Assembly (NCBI GenBank): GCA_022705265.1
Contig: JAKJEU010000018.1
Coordinates: forward strand, 1 to 12,951
DNA length: 12,951 nt
Direction of reading: 5' to 3'
Source of the DNA: Pseudomonadota bacterium
Lineage (GTDB): Bacteria; Pseudomonadota; Alphaproteobacteria; JAKJEU01
The translations under genes and the position numbers were made by a program. Position 1 is the first letter of the stretch, and each line of letters starts with the position of its first letter. The notes beneath the pieces are model-generated. The model was not told where the DNA came from and searched no databases. It worked only from the letters and a program-made list of their open reading frames with translations. Positions 6,732 through 12,951 of the stretch are shown here, in pieces.

Positions 6732-7441
6732 AAAACATAACAATCTTAACAGGAGCAGGCATTTCCGCAGACTCAGGACTTGCAACTTTCCGCGACAATG
6801 ATGGTTTATGGAACAATCATAAGGTGGAAGATGTCGCAACTTACGATGGTTTTAAGTCGAATAAAAAGCTTGTTTATGATTTTTATAATAATTTAAGAAG
6901 TGAAGCAAAAAATTATAAACCAAATGAGGCTCATGTTGCTTTGTCAAGGTTGGAAAGTGAATACAAAGATGGCAAAGTTACTATAATCACTCAAAATGTT
7001 GATGATTTTCACCGTTTGGCTGGTTCAAAAAATGTTATACATATGCACGGCGAACTTAATAAAGCAAGATGTGAATATTGTTTAAATGTTTTTGATGTTG
7101 ATGGCGATTTTGATGAAAGCACAAAATGTGAAAAATGTGGCAAGGACCATGTTTTAAGACCTCATATCGTTTGGTTTGGTGAAATGCCTTTGTACATGGC
7201 TTTAATTGACGAAGTTTTAAATAATACCGACCTTTTTGTTGCAATCGGAACCTCGGGAGTGGTATATCCAGCCGCAGGCTTTATCGCAAGAATAAAACAA
7301 ATCGGTAAAGCAAAGGCGGTCGAGCTTAATTTGAAAAAAAGCGAAACCAACGGGCTTTTTGATAAATATCTCGAAGGTAAAGCCAAAACCACCGTCCCAG
7401 CCTTTGTTGACAAGGTTTTAGAGGGAAAAGATTTGTTTTGA
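6728..7441 (+). CDS. cobB: NAD-dependent protein deacylase, sirtuin (CobB-like)
   Basis: A Sir2-family enzyme that uses NAD to remove acyl groups from protein lysines. The NAD-binding motifs are GAGISADSGLATFR (9-22) and TQNVDDFH (88-95). The catalytic histidine is H107 in HMHGEL. A zinc site is formed by C115, C118, C134 and C137. GTSGVVYPAAG (about 174-184) is the usual second nucleotide-binding stretch. In class III enzymes such as E. coli CobB, a Tyr-x-x-Arg pair binds acidic acyl groups; here the Tyr is Y53 but the Arg position is Leu56, with an Arg at 57. Substrate choice may therefore differ. The start overlaps truA by four bases and GGAG sits at 6714-6717. It is the last gene of the pbp-def-fmt-truA run. 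The symbol follows the family name only. Confidence 0.9.
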   Translation: MKNITILTGAGISADSGLATFRDNDGLWNNHKVEDVATYDGFKSNKKLVYDFYNNLRSEAKNYKPNEAHVALSRLESEYKDGKVTIITQNVDDFHRLAGSKNVIHMHGELNKARCEYCLNVFDVDGDFDESTKCEKCGKDHVLRPHIVWFGEMPLYMALIDEVLNNTDLFVAIGTSGVVYPAAGFIARIKQIGKAKAVELNLKKSETNGLFDKYLEGKAKTTVPAFVDKVLEGKDLF

Positions 7442-7466
7442 AATATATATAAGTAAGTGATATATT
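7438..7466 (+). promoter_or_regulatory. Sigma70-like promoter of the GmrSD-like gene
   Basis: TTGAAA (7438-7443) and TATATT (7461-7466) are separated by exactly 17 bases, each one mismatch from consensus. The -35 overlaps the sirtuin stop codon. Transcription would start near 7473, giving a leader of about 26 bases with GGAG at 7488-7491 before the ATG at 7499. This gives the accessory gene its own transcription, independent of the operon before it. An AT-only inverted repeat (7442-7448 / 7460-7466) followed by T6 overlaps it and might act as a weak terminator. Confidence 0.55.
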
Positions 7467-7498
7467 CTTTTTTAATATATATTTTTTGGAGATAAATT

Positions 7499-8092
7499 AT
7501 GGATGCGCGAGATAGATATTTTTTAGAAGTTTTAGAAGGCCATGATAAAAGATTTATTATACCAGTTTATCAAAGAAATTATGATTGGAAAAAAGAGCAT
7601 TGTGAAACTTTATTTGATGATATTGTTAATGTTATTTCAAGCAAAAAAGATTATTTTATTGGCTCATTAGTTTTGATTTATGATAGTCAAGATGAATTTT
7701 TAATAATAGATGGGCAACAAAGGATAACAACAATATCTTTACTATTACTTTCTATGTGTAATTATCTTAAAAAGTCTTCGAATAAAGATGATTTAAATTT
7801 AAGAGATAAAATGTTAGATTATTTAATAGATAAATATGCAGATGAAAATAAAAAAATAAGATTAAAACCAATTAAAAGTGATAATGACGCTTTTGAAAGT
7901 TTGTTCTCAGATGATGAAGAAAATATAAAGCGATTTGCAGGAACTAATATTGTAATTAATTATAAAATTTTATGTAGGAAGTTGAATGAACTTCTTAGTA
8001 AAAATGAAGTTGGGGTTAGAGAACTTTTTGAAGCCATAAAAAGATTGAAAATAGTAAAAATTGACTTAAAAAGTGGTGAAGATAATCCTTAA
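7499..8092 (+). CDS. DUF262 (GmrS-like) N-terminal part of a broken GmrSD-type restriction protein
   Basis: DUF262 domains have a ParB/sulfiredoxin-like fold and hydrolyse NTP; fused or paired with DUF1524 nucleases they form GmrSD-type enzymes that cut modified phage DNA. This part shows RFIIPVYQRNYDW (18-30) and the hallmark IIDGQQRITT (69-78), both intact. It ends KIDLKSGEDNP and then meets a stop at 8090-8092. In intact relatives the sequence goes on with a short conserved segment (about QLIFE) before SLNSTG. That segment is missing here, and SLNSTGK appears in another frame at 8086, so the gene is broken in the DUF262 domain. The start is well supported by GGAG seven bases upstream. Base composition is clearly more AT-rich than the operon before it, which suggests horizontal gain. 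Confidence 0.8.
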   Translation: MDARDRYFLEVLEGHDKRFIIPVYQRNYDWKKEHCETLFDDIVNVISSKKDYFIGSLVLIYDSQDEFLIIDGQQRITTISLLLLSMCNYLKKSSNKDDLNLRDKMLDYLIDKYADENKKIRLKPIKSDNDAFESLFSDDEENIKRFAGTNIVINYKILCRKLNELLSKNEVGVRELFEAIKRLKIVKIDLKSGEDNP

Positions 8093-9537
8093 ACTCTACG
8101 GGAAAACAACTTGAAGATTCAGATTTAGTCAGAAATTTTCTTTTAATGGGACAAAAACCAAAAATACAAAATGATTTCTTTAAAAATTATTGGGTGAAAA
8201 TAGAAGAAAATACAAATAAAAATGTTACTGATTTTTTAAGGAATTATCTTATATATAAAAAGGGAATTATTCCTAATAAGTCAGATGTGTATAAAGTGTT
8301 TAAAAACTATGTTATTATTAGCTATAATACAGATGAATACGAAGAATTACTTAAAGATTTACTAAGAGTATCAAAATTTTATTATTATATAATTACACAA
8401 AAACACGATGATAATAATATAAGTTTAGCATTAAAATCAATTGATAGGTTGAAAATAACAGTTTCATACCCTTTTATTTTTAAGCTTTTCTATAATAATG
8501 AAGAGGGGTTAATTTCAAATAGTGAATTATTTTATTGTTTAAAAATTATAGAAACTTATTCTATAAGACGATTTGTTTGTGATCTTCCTTCAAATGCTCT
8601 TAATAAAATATATGCAAATCTTTCAAAAGAAATTGAAAGAATTGATGGATATCAAAACGATTATGTTGATGCATTCAAAAGGGTTTTGCTGTCTGGAACA
8701 TTATCAAAAAAATTTCCTGATGATTTTACTTTTATCAGAAAGTTTAAAGAAAAAGATATTTATAATAGTAAATTATATCGTTTGTATATTCTTGAATGTC
8801 TTGAAAACTATGATAATAAAGAGATGTTAGATTTAGAAAAGTTAATAGAAGATGGATCACTAACGATTGAACATATTATGCCTCAAACTCTTACTAAGGA
8901 GTGGAAAGATGAGTTGGGAGATAATTGGTTAGAGGTTCATAGCAAATATCTTAATACAATTGGAAATTTAACCCTTACAGGATACAATTCAAAATATAGC
9001 AATAAATCTTTTAAAGATAAGGTAAATATAGAAAAAGGTTTTAGAGAAAGTCGTCTTAAATTAAACAGATATATTTCAGAACAAACTTTTTGGAATGAAT
9101 ATAATATTAATAAAAGGTCTGAAATATTAAGTGATATAGCTAGTAAAGTTTGGAGTGGAATATCATCAAAGAATGAGATTATTAAACCGCAAACAGAATA
9201 TATATATTTATCTGATGATATAGATGTTACAGGCACTAAACCTATGGAAATGATTTTTATGGGAGATAGGTATAAGATTTCCAATTGGGCTGAAGCTCTT
9301 GTTAAAGTCTCAGAAAATCTTTATAATGTTGATCCATCTAAACTAATTAGTGATGCTTATGATGAAGGTTCAAAATATTGTTCTATTTCAGATAGTAATT
9401 TAAGATCACCAAAAAAAGTAGCGGATGATTTTTTTGTTGAGACAAATTATTCTGCTCAAAATATAGTAAAAAATATATCATTGATATTAAAAAAGTATGA
9501 GATAGAAGATGATGAGCTGGGATTTCTTATAAAATAA
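8086..9537 (+). CDS. C-terminal part of the same GmrSD-type protein, DUF1524 nuclease domain
   Basis: The frame opens right after a stop at 8083-8085 and begins SLNSTGKQLEDSDLVRNFLL, which continues the DUF262 domain. The first ATG (8146) has no ribosome binding site, so this part is probably not translated by itself. Counting from that Met, a helical middle region (about 10-235) leads to the DUF1524 HNH-like nuclease: IEHIMPQTL (241-249, with H243) and NTIGNLTLTGYNSKYSNKSF (270-289). A further C-terminal domain (about 365-463) with MGDRYKISNWAEALVKV and FFVETNYSAQNIVK resembles a module I have seen at the end of restriction-type proteins; that link is from memory and uncertain. Joined to the first part the protein would have been about 680 residues. 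The nuclease motif itself is intact. Confidence 0.75.
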   Translation, partial: SLNSTGKQLEDSDLVRNFLLMGQKPKIQNDFFKNYWVKIEENTNKNVTDFLRNYLIYKKGIIPNKSDVYKVFKNYVIISYNTDEYEELLKDLLRVSKFYYYIITQKHDDNNISLALKSIDRLKITVSYPFIFKLFYNNEEGLISNSELFYCLKIIETYSIRRFVCDLPSNALNKIYANLSKEIERIDGYQNDYVDAFKRVLLSGTLSKKFPDDFTFIRKFKEKDIYNSKLYRLYILECLENYDNKEMLDLEKLIEDGSLTIEHIMPQTLTKEWKDELGDNWLEVHSKYLNTIGNLTLTGYNSKYSNKSFKDKVNIEKGFRESRLKLNRYISEQTFWNEYNINKRSEILSDIASKVWSGISSKNEIIKPQTEYIYLSDDIDVTGTKPMEMIFMGDRYKISNWAEALVKVSENLYNVDPSKLISDAYDEGSKYCSISDSNLRSPKKVADDFFVETNYSAQNIVKNISLILKKYEIEDDELGFLIK

Positions 9538-9645
9538 ATTGTATAAATTATATTAACTATTATTTTTTATTTAATGTTCGTATCGGTTCTAATTTAAAAT
9601 TTTGTTCTAGAATAATGAGTTTTCTTTTAAAATATAGACATAAAA

Positions 9646-9674
9646 AAAGAGGCTTAAATTTCATAAGCCTCTTT
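9646..9674 (-). terminator. Rho-independent terminator of the leftward cyclic-di-GMP operon
   Basis: A perfect 11-bp stem (AAAGAGGCTTA at 9646-9656 with TAAGCCTCTTT at 9664-9674) encloses a 7-base loop. On the minus strand it is followed by a run of seven T (9642-9648 on the other strand), so it is a strong terminator for the leftward genes. It may also weakly stop transcription coming from the GmrSD-like gene. The rest of the gap (9538-9645) shows only AT-rich sequence. Confidence 0.85.
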
Positions 9675-9700
9675 GTTATTTTAATGAATATAATTTATTT

Positions 9701-10102
9701 TTATAAATTTTGTTTCAAATCCCGTAATTCTTGTTCTTTTTGTTCGATTTTCCTTAATTTTTGCTCGGTTTCTTGTTCAGATTTTTCTTTTATTTTTTGT
9801 TTTATTAAATCTTTTATCTCTTGTTTTTTTGTTTCTTGCTTGATTATCAATTCTTGCTCTTGTTTGATTTGAAAAGATTTAAGTTTGAAAAGTTCGGCTT
9901 CATTTTCAATTAACAAACTTTTCATCTCATCTTCAAGCTTTGGCATTTTTCCAATCTTTTCAATCCGACGATTATAGGATTTTTCAAGTTTCAAAAGTTG
10001 TTTGCCATATTTTTCCTTTATTTTTAAAACAAAACCGTCTTCCTTCCCATAACAAACGCTTGTTATAAGAAAAAATCCAAAAAATACAGGTAAAAGTTTC
10101 AT
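9701..10102 (-). CDS. Exported coiled-coil protein of unknown function
   Basis: A 133-residue protein. The N-terminus (MKLLPVFFGFFLITSVCYG) is a typical Sec signal peptide with likely cleavage after about residue 19. A lipoprotein is unlikely because the residues before Cys17 (ITSV) do not fit a lipobox. The mature part is almost wholly charged (Glu, Lys, Gln) with regular Leu/Ile spacing from about residue 25 to 130, which predicts a long periplasmic coiled coil. No enzyme motif is seen. Its start overlaps the stop of the GGDEF-EAL gene by one base (TAATG on the minus strand) and there is no separate ribosome binding site, so it is probably made by translational coupling. A role with the cyclic-di-GMP enzyme is inferred from this coupling only. 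Confidence 0.75.
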   Translation of the reverse strand: MKLLPVFFGFFLITSVCYGKEDGFVLKIKEKYGKQLLKLEKSYNRRIEKIGKMPKLEDEMKSLLIENEAELFKLKSFQIKQEQELIIKQETKKQEIKDLIKQKIKEKSEQETEQKLRKIEQKEQELRDLKQNL

Positions 10103-12609
10103 TATTTTTGAATGTTAATGGTCGAAGATTTAATGTATTCCAAAACTTGGTCGGCTGGCATTGGGCGTCCGAGTAAGAAGCCTTGAACCACATCGCAACC
10201 TTGCTCTCTTAATAAATTAAGTTGAGCTTCGTTTTCAACACCTTCGGAAACCACTTCCATGCCCAAAGAATGACCAAGGTTAATAATCGCCCTTGCAATT
10301 TCGGCATCGTTATAATCGCTTGTCATTTCACGGACAAAAGATTGGTCGATTTTAAGGCGGTCAACAGGGAATCTTTTAAGATAGTTCAAAGAAGAATACC
10401 CCGTACCAAAATCGTCAATCGCAATTTGAATGCCAAGAGATGATAATTTGGTCAATATATTATTAGCCTTTTTAACATCTTGCATGATCACGGTTTCAGT
10501 TAATTCTAATTCTACGCGGTCAGGAGAAACCCCAGTTTCCATCAATTGGTTTTCGATGGTTTCGGCCAAATCTTCTTGTTGGAATTGAGCAGCGGATAAG
10601 TTTATCGCAATGGTCGGAGGGGTAAGCCCCATTTCGCTCCATTTTCTCCATTGCCACAAAGCCTCACGAATAACCCATTCGCCAAGTTGAACAATAAGCC
10701 CAGTATCCTCAGCAATAGGGATAAATTTTCCTGGTGGTACCATTCCTCGTTCAGGGTGCATCCATCTTATTAATGCTTCCCAACCGCTTATTTTCGAACT
10801 TCTTACATCGATTTGAGGTTGGTAATATAACACAAATTCTTGATGAGAAAGGGCTCTTCTTAAATCTCTTTCCAAAGAAATTCTGTCCTCAGTCTCAGCA
10901 TTCATTTCACGAGAAAAGTAACAATAGCTGTTTGGTGAGTTTTTAATCGCCTTATGCAAAGCCATATCAGCATAGTTAATAAGTTTATCCGCATCTTTTG
11001 CATCGTCTGGGTAAATTGAAATACCAACACAAGCACCAATATTAACCTCTTCTTTTTGGATAAGCGAAGTTTCCATAATATGTTCAATTATGTCATATGC
11101 AAGGTTGCCTGGATATTCAGCAGATTGGAAATGATCGCAAACAATCGCAAATTCGTCGCCGCCAAATCTTGCCACCATATCTTGTTTTCTTATTTTACTT
11201 TGGATTCTTTCACACATAACTTTAAGCAAAGCGTCACCAGCATTATGACCCAAAGTATCATTAATTCGGTTGAAATTGGTTAAATCCACGAATATAACGG
11301 CTCTTTTTTCCTTTTTAGCCTTAGCTTTTTCAATGCTTGCTTTAAGTTTTTCTTGGAACATTCTTCGGTTTGGAAGTCCAGTTAATTGGTCAAAGTTTGC
11401 AAGTTGTACGAGTCTTCCTTCAACAGACTTATGAGCAGTCAAGTCATTATGAATTGTAACAAAATGGTATATTTCGCCATTATCCTCACGAATAGGGGTT
11501 ACAATTTGCTCAACAGTATAAAGTGAACCCATTTTATGACGGTTGATAAGTTCGCCAGCCCAGTTTCGTCCAGACATAATATCTTTCCATAAGGATTGAT
11601 AGAATTTTTTGTCTTGGAAGCCAGACTTTAATATATTTATATTTTTACCAACAACCTCGTTTAAGGTGTAACCGCTTTGTTTTGTAAAAGCTTGGTTAAC
11701 CCATTCAATATTGGCATTAGTATCGGTAATAATAATCGCACTCGCAGTAGAAGCAATAGCGGTACTTCTTAATCTTAAATCCTTTTGGTCCTTTGCAATT
11801 TGCATAGCCATACCAAGCCTTAAAGCCAAAGTTTCAAGGCGGTAAAAGATATTATCGTCAATTCGATTTAATGAGGAATAAATCTCCATAACCCCAAGAA
11901 CTTCGTTATTACAAAGAAGAGGAAAAGATATAATGTTGTTTATATTATGTCTTGTGTTAAGTTCGCTTTCACGGACATCAAACATAGAAGTTTGATATGT
12001 TTTAATCGCGATAACAGAAGGTTCAACATTCTTATTTGAAGTTTTTTCATTCCATTTAATGGTTTTGTCATAAACAATGCCACGGATATTTCCGCTTGCA
12101 CCACGAACTTTTATAATGCCATCTTTTTCCTTTGACCCAATCCAGACAAGAGGAAAATTAAATAATTCAACGATTTTTTCGCAAACATAAGGGGCAAAAT
12201 TATCCAAAATTTCACCTTTAAGCACGCGTCTTAAAATCGAATGCATAAGGTTGTCAATTTTTTCTGAAATTTCCTTTTTAAGGTGGTCTTTTATGTGACA
12301 GACATAAATTCTTTCACCACCTTTATCAATCGGAGTTGTGATAAGTTCAATCGAAGTAGCGGTATTATCATATTTAATGGCTTGAACCTCGATTATATTT
12401 GTATGAACAAGGCTTGAAGCTTTTAAAATAATACCAGAAGGAGTAAGAACATCATCAGGATCAGGAAGAATTATTCTTACTTCCTTACCTTGTAAAGTTT
12501 TTTCAGGGTATCCAAAGATGTGTTCAGCAATACTATTAGCTGATATGATGACACCATCTTTATCAACTACGATAACTCCACCATTATTGTTGTCAAAAAT
12601 TGCTTTCAG
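10102..12609 (-). CDS. PAS-GAF-PAS-GGDEF-EAL cyclic-di-GMP synthase/phosphodiesterase
   Basis: A cytosolic, membrane-free signalling enzyme, about 835 residues if read from the CTG at 12607-12609 (numbering used here). Domains in order: PAS (about 1-110, with FDNNNGGVIVVDKDG and HIFGYPEK), GAF (about 135-275), PAS with PAC end (about 280-398), GGDEF (about 405-561) and EAL (about 575-820). The diguanylate cyclase motif GGDEF is intact at 483-487, with an RxxD product-inhibition site (R474, D477) five residues before it. The EAL domain keeps E611 (EALIRW), N670, E705, D732-D733 (DDFGTGYSS), K753, E789 and Q809, so both activities are possible. The first ATG is only at 12246, but the frame upstream clearly encodes the first PAS domain and has no ATG, GTG or TTG. 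CTG at 12609 has GGAG eight bases before it. It could instead be an N-terminally damaged gene. Confidence 0.9.
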   Translation of the reverse strand: MKAIFDNNNGGVIVVDKDGVIISANSIAEHIFGYPEKTLQGKEVRIILPDPDDVLTPSGIILKASSLVHTNIIEVQAIKYDNTATSIELITTPIDKGGERIYVCHIKDHLKKEISEKIDNLMHSILRRVLKGEILDNFAPYVCEKIVELFNFPLVWIGSKEKDGIIKVRGASGNIRGIVYDKTIKWNEKTSNKNVEPSVIAIKTYQTSMFDVRESELNTRHNINNIISFPLLCNNEVLGVMEIYSSLNRIDDNIFYRLETLALRLGMAMQIAKDQKDLRLRSTAIASTASAIIITDTNANIEWVNQAFTKQSGYTLNEVVGKNINILKSGFQDKKFYQSLWKDIMSGRNWAGELINRHKMGSLYTVEQIVTPIREDNGEIYHFVTIHNDLTAHKSVEGRLVQLANFDQLTGLPNRRMFQEKLKASIEKAKAKKEKRAVIFVDLTNFNRINDTLGHNAGDALLKVMCERIQSKIRKQDMVARFGGDEFAIVCDHFQSAEYPGNLAYDIIEHIMETSLIQKEEVNIGACVGISIYPDDAKDADKLINYADMALHKAIKNSPNSYCYFSREMNAETEDRISLERDLRRALSHQEFVLYYQPQIDVRSSKISGWEALIRWMHPERGMVPPGKFIPIAEDTGLIVQLGEWVIREALWQWRKWSEMGLTPPTIAINLSAAQFQQEDLAETIENQLMETGVSPDRVELELTETVIMQDVKKANNILTKLSSLGIQIAIDDFGTGYSSLNYLKRFPVDRLKIDQSFVREMTSDYNDAEIARAIINLGHSLGMEVVSEGVENEAQLNLLREQGCDVVQGFLLGRPMPADQVLEYIKSSTINIQK

Positions 12610-12644
12610 GGTCTTTACTCCATTTTGATACGATTACGGATTAA

Positions 12645-12673
12645 TAAATAACACATTAGCCAAAGTTTTTCAA
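12645..12673 (-). promoter_or_regulatory. Possible promoter of the GGDEF-EAL gene
   Basis: On the minus strand TTGAAA (12668-12673) and TATTTA (12645-12650) are 17 bases apart. The -35 is the same as that of the promoter at 7438; the -10 is weaker. A transcript from here would start near 12638, after the upstream ATG at 12656, and would carry the GGAG (12618-12621) and CTG (12607-12609) start signals. Confidence 0.35.
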
Positions 12674-12739
12674 TTAGATTCGTTCTTGGTAACTTTAAAT
12701 CTTTGATTATGACCTTAGCCTAGTGCACAGTTTAAAAGG

Positions 12740-12951
12740 TTATTTATGATTATTAGAAATAAAATCAAAAACAGCTTTTAAAGCCAAAGCTTCACCACCT
12801 TCTGGTTTTCCAGCTTTTTTAGATTCGTTATATGCAAAAGTATCAATATGAACCCAAGGTATGTTTTTATCAACAAAGCTTTCCAAAAATAACGCCGCAG
12901 TAATAGCGCCAGCCATGCCAGAAGACGAAGAATTTACCATGTCTGCTATTT
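12740..12951 (-). CDS. C-terminal end of an M17 leucyl aminopeptidase-like protein (5' end outside the window)
   Basis: M17 enzymes are cytosolic metallo-aminopeptidases that remove N-terminal residues from peptides. Only the last 70 residues are visible. The frame is open to the right edge (IAD before MVN), so the Met at 12940 is internal. The stretch NSSSSGMAGAITAALFLESF, the WVHIDTFAYN motif and the ending KPEGGEALALKAVFDFI match the end of the M17 family. The GKPEGGEA ending fits the second bacterial M17 group rather than classical PepA, which ends differently. The metal-binding residues lie upstream and cannot be checked. No hairpin terminator is seen in the roughly 100-base gap before the GGDEF-EAL gene, so read-through is possible. 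Confidence 0.85.
   Translation of the reverse strand, partial: IADMVNSSSSGMAGAITAALFLESFVDKNIPWVHIDTFAYNESKKAGKPEGGEALALKAVFDFISNNHK

Noticed and set aside
8083..8095. Programmed frameshifting at the GmrSD break (CCTTAAAC)
   Set aside because: A -1 shift would join the frames but would still lack about six conserved residues, and the site is not a good slippery heptamer; a deletion explains both facts.
7492..9551. ATAAATTAT at 7492-7500 and 9543-9551 as target-site duplications around the GmrSD-like gene
   Set aside because: The 9-mer is pure A/T in very AT-rich sequence and overlaps the start codon; there are no inverted ends or transposase, so chance is likely.
9615..9872. Cysteine- and phenylalanine-rich open frame on the plus strand
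   Set aside because: It crosses the terminator and is the reverse complement of the coiled-coil gene; its composition comes from Glu/Lys/Gln codons on the other strand.
10222..11283. Several short open frames opposite or beside the GGDEF-EAL gene
   Set aside because: They lie fully inside a strongly conserved gene, lack family motifs and ribosome binding sites, and are shadows.
12651..12740. Possible small RNA or tRNA gene in the gap before the aminopeptidase end
   Set aside because: No cloverleaf, strong hairpin or T run was found; only a GTGCAC palindrome near 12723.

Overview
The window reads as a low-GC bacterial chromosome segment, most likely from an alphaproteobacterium. The def-fmt-truA order, the truncated HemW gene, the class A penicillin-binding protein and the second-type M17 aminopeptidase all fit an AT-rich, possibly host-associated or uncultured alphaproteobacterial lineage. 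This placement is inferred from gene content only; there is no rRNA in the window.

Left part (1-2637): the 3' part of hemW (heme chaperone) is followed by a gene for a predicted six-segment membrane protein that is split by a one-base frameshift in an A6T7 run. A hairpin terminator separates it from two leftward genes, an orphan NarL/LuxR-type response regulator and a small ribbon-helix-helix-like protein.

Middle part (2725-7441): a tight rightward run of housekeeping genes, pbp (class A PBP), def, fmt, truA and a class III-like sirtuin. Several junctions overlap by 1-4 bases, so this is almost certainly one operon covering cell wall synthesis, formyl-methionine metabolism, tRNA pseudouridylation and protein deacylation. 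Two perfect DnaA-box sequences, 11 bases apart, lie in the first codons of the pbp gene.

Accessory insert (7438-9537): a visibly more AT-rich gene with its own good sigma70-like promoter encodes a fused DUF262 + DUF1524 protein of the GmrSD type (modification-dependent restriction, anti-phage). It is broken. The lesion is best explained by a 19-base deletion between two AATCCT repeats, which removed a conserved part of DUF262 and shifted the frame.

Right part (9646-12951): a leftward unit made of a PAS-GAF-PAS-GGDEF-EAL cyclic-di-GMP enzyme with both active sites intact, overlapping by one base with a small exported coiled-coil protein, and ended by a strong terminator. The GGDEF-EAL reading frame continues 121 codons or more upstream of its first ATG and encodes another PAS domain there; its real start appears to be a CTG with a good ribosome binding site, or the start has been lost to an indel. 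The window ends in the 3' end of an M17 leucyl aminopeptidase-like gene.

No tRNA, rRNA, CRISPR array or insertion sequence was seen. Three of the genes have disrupted or non-canonical frames (1230, about 8085, 12609), which could reflect real gene decay, phase variation or sequence errors.
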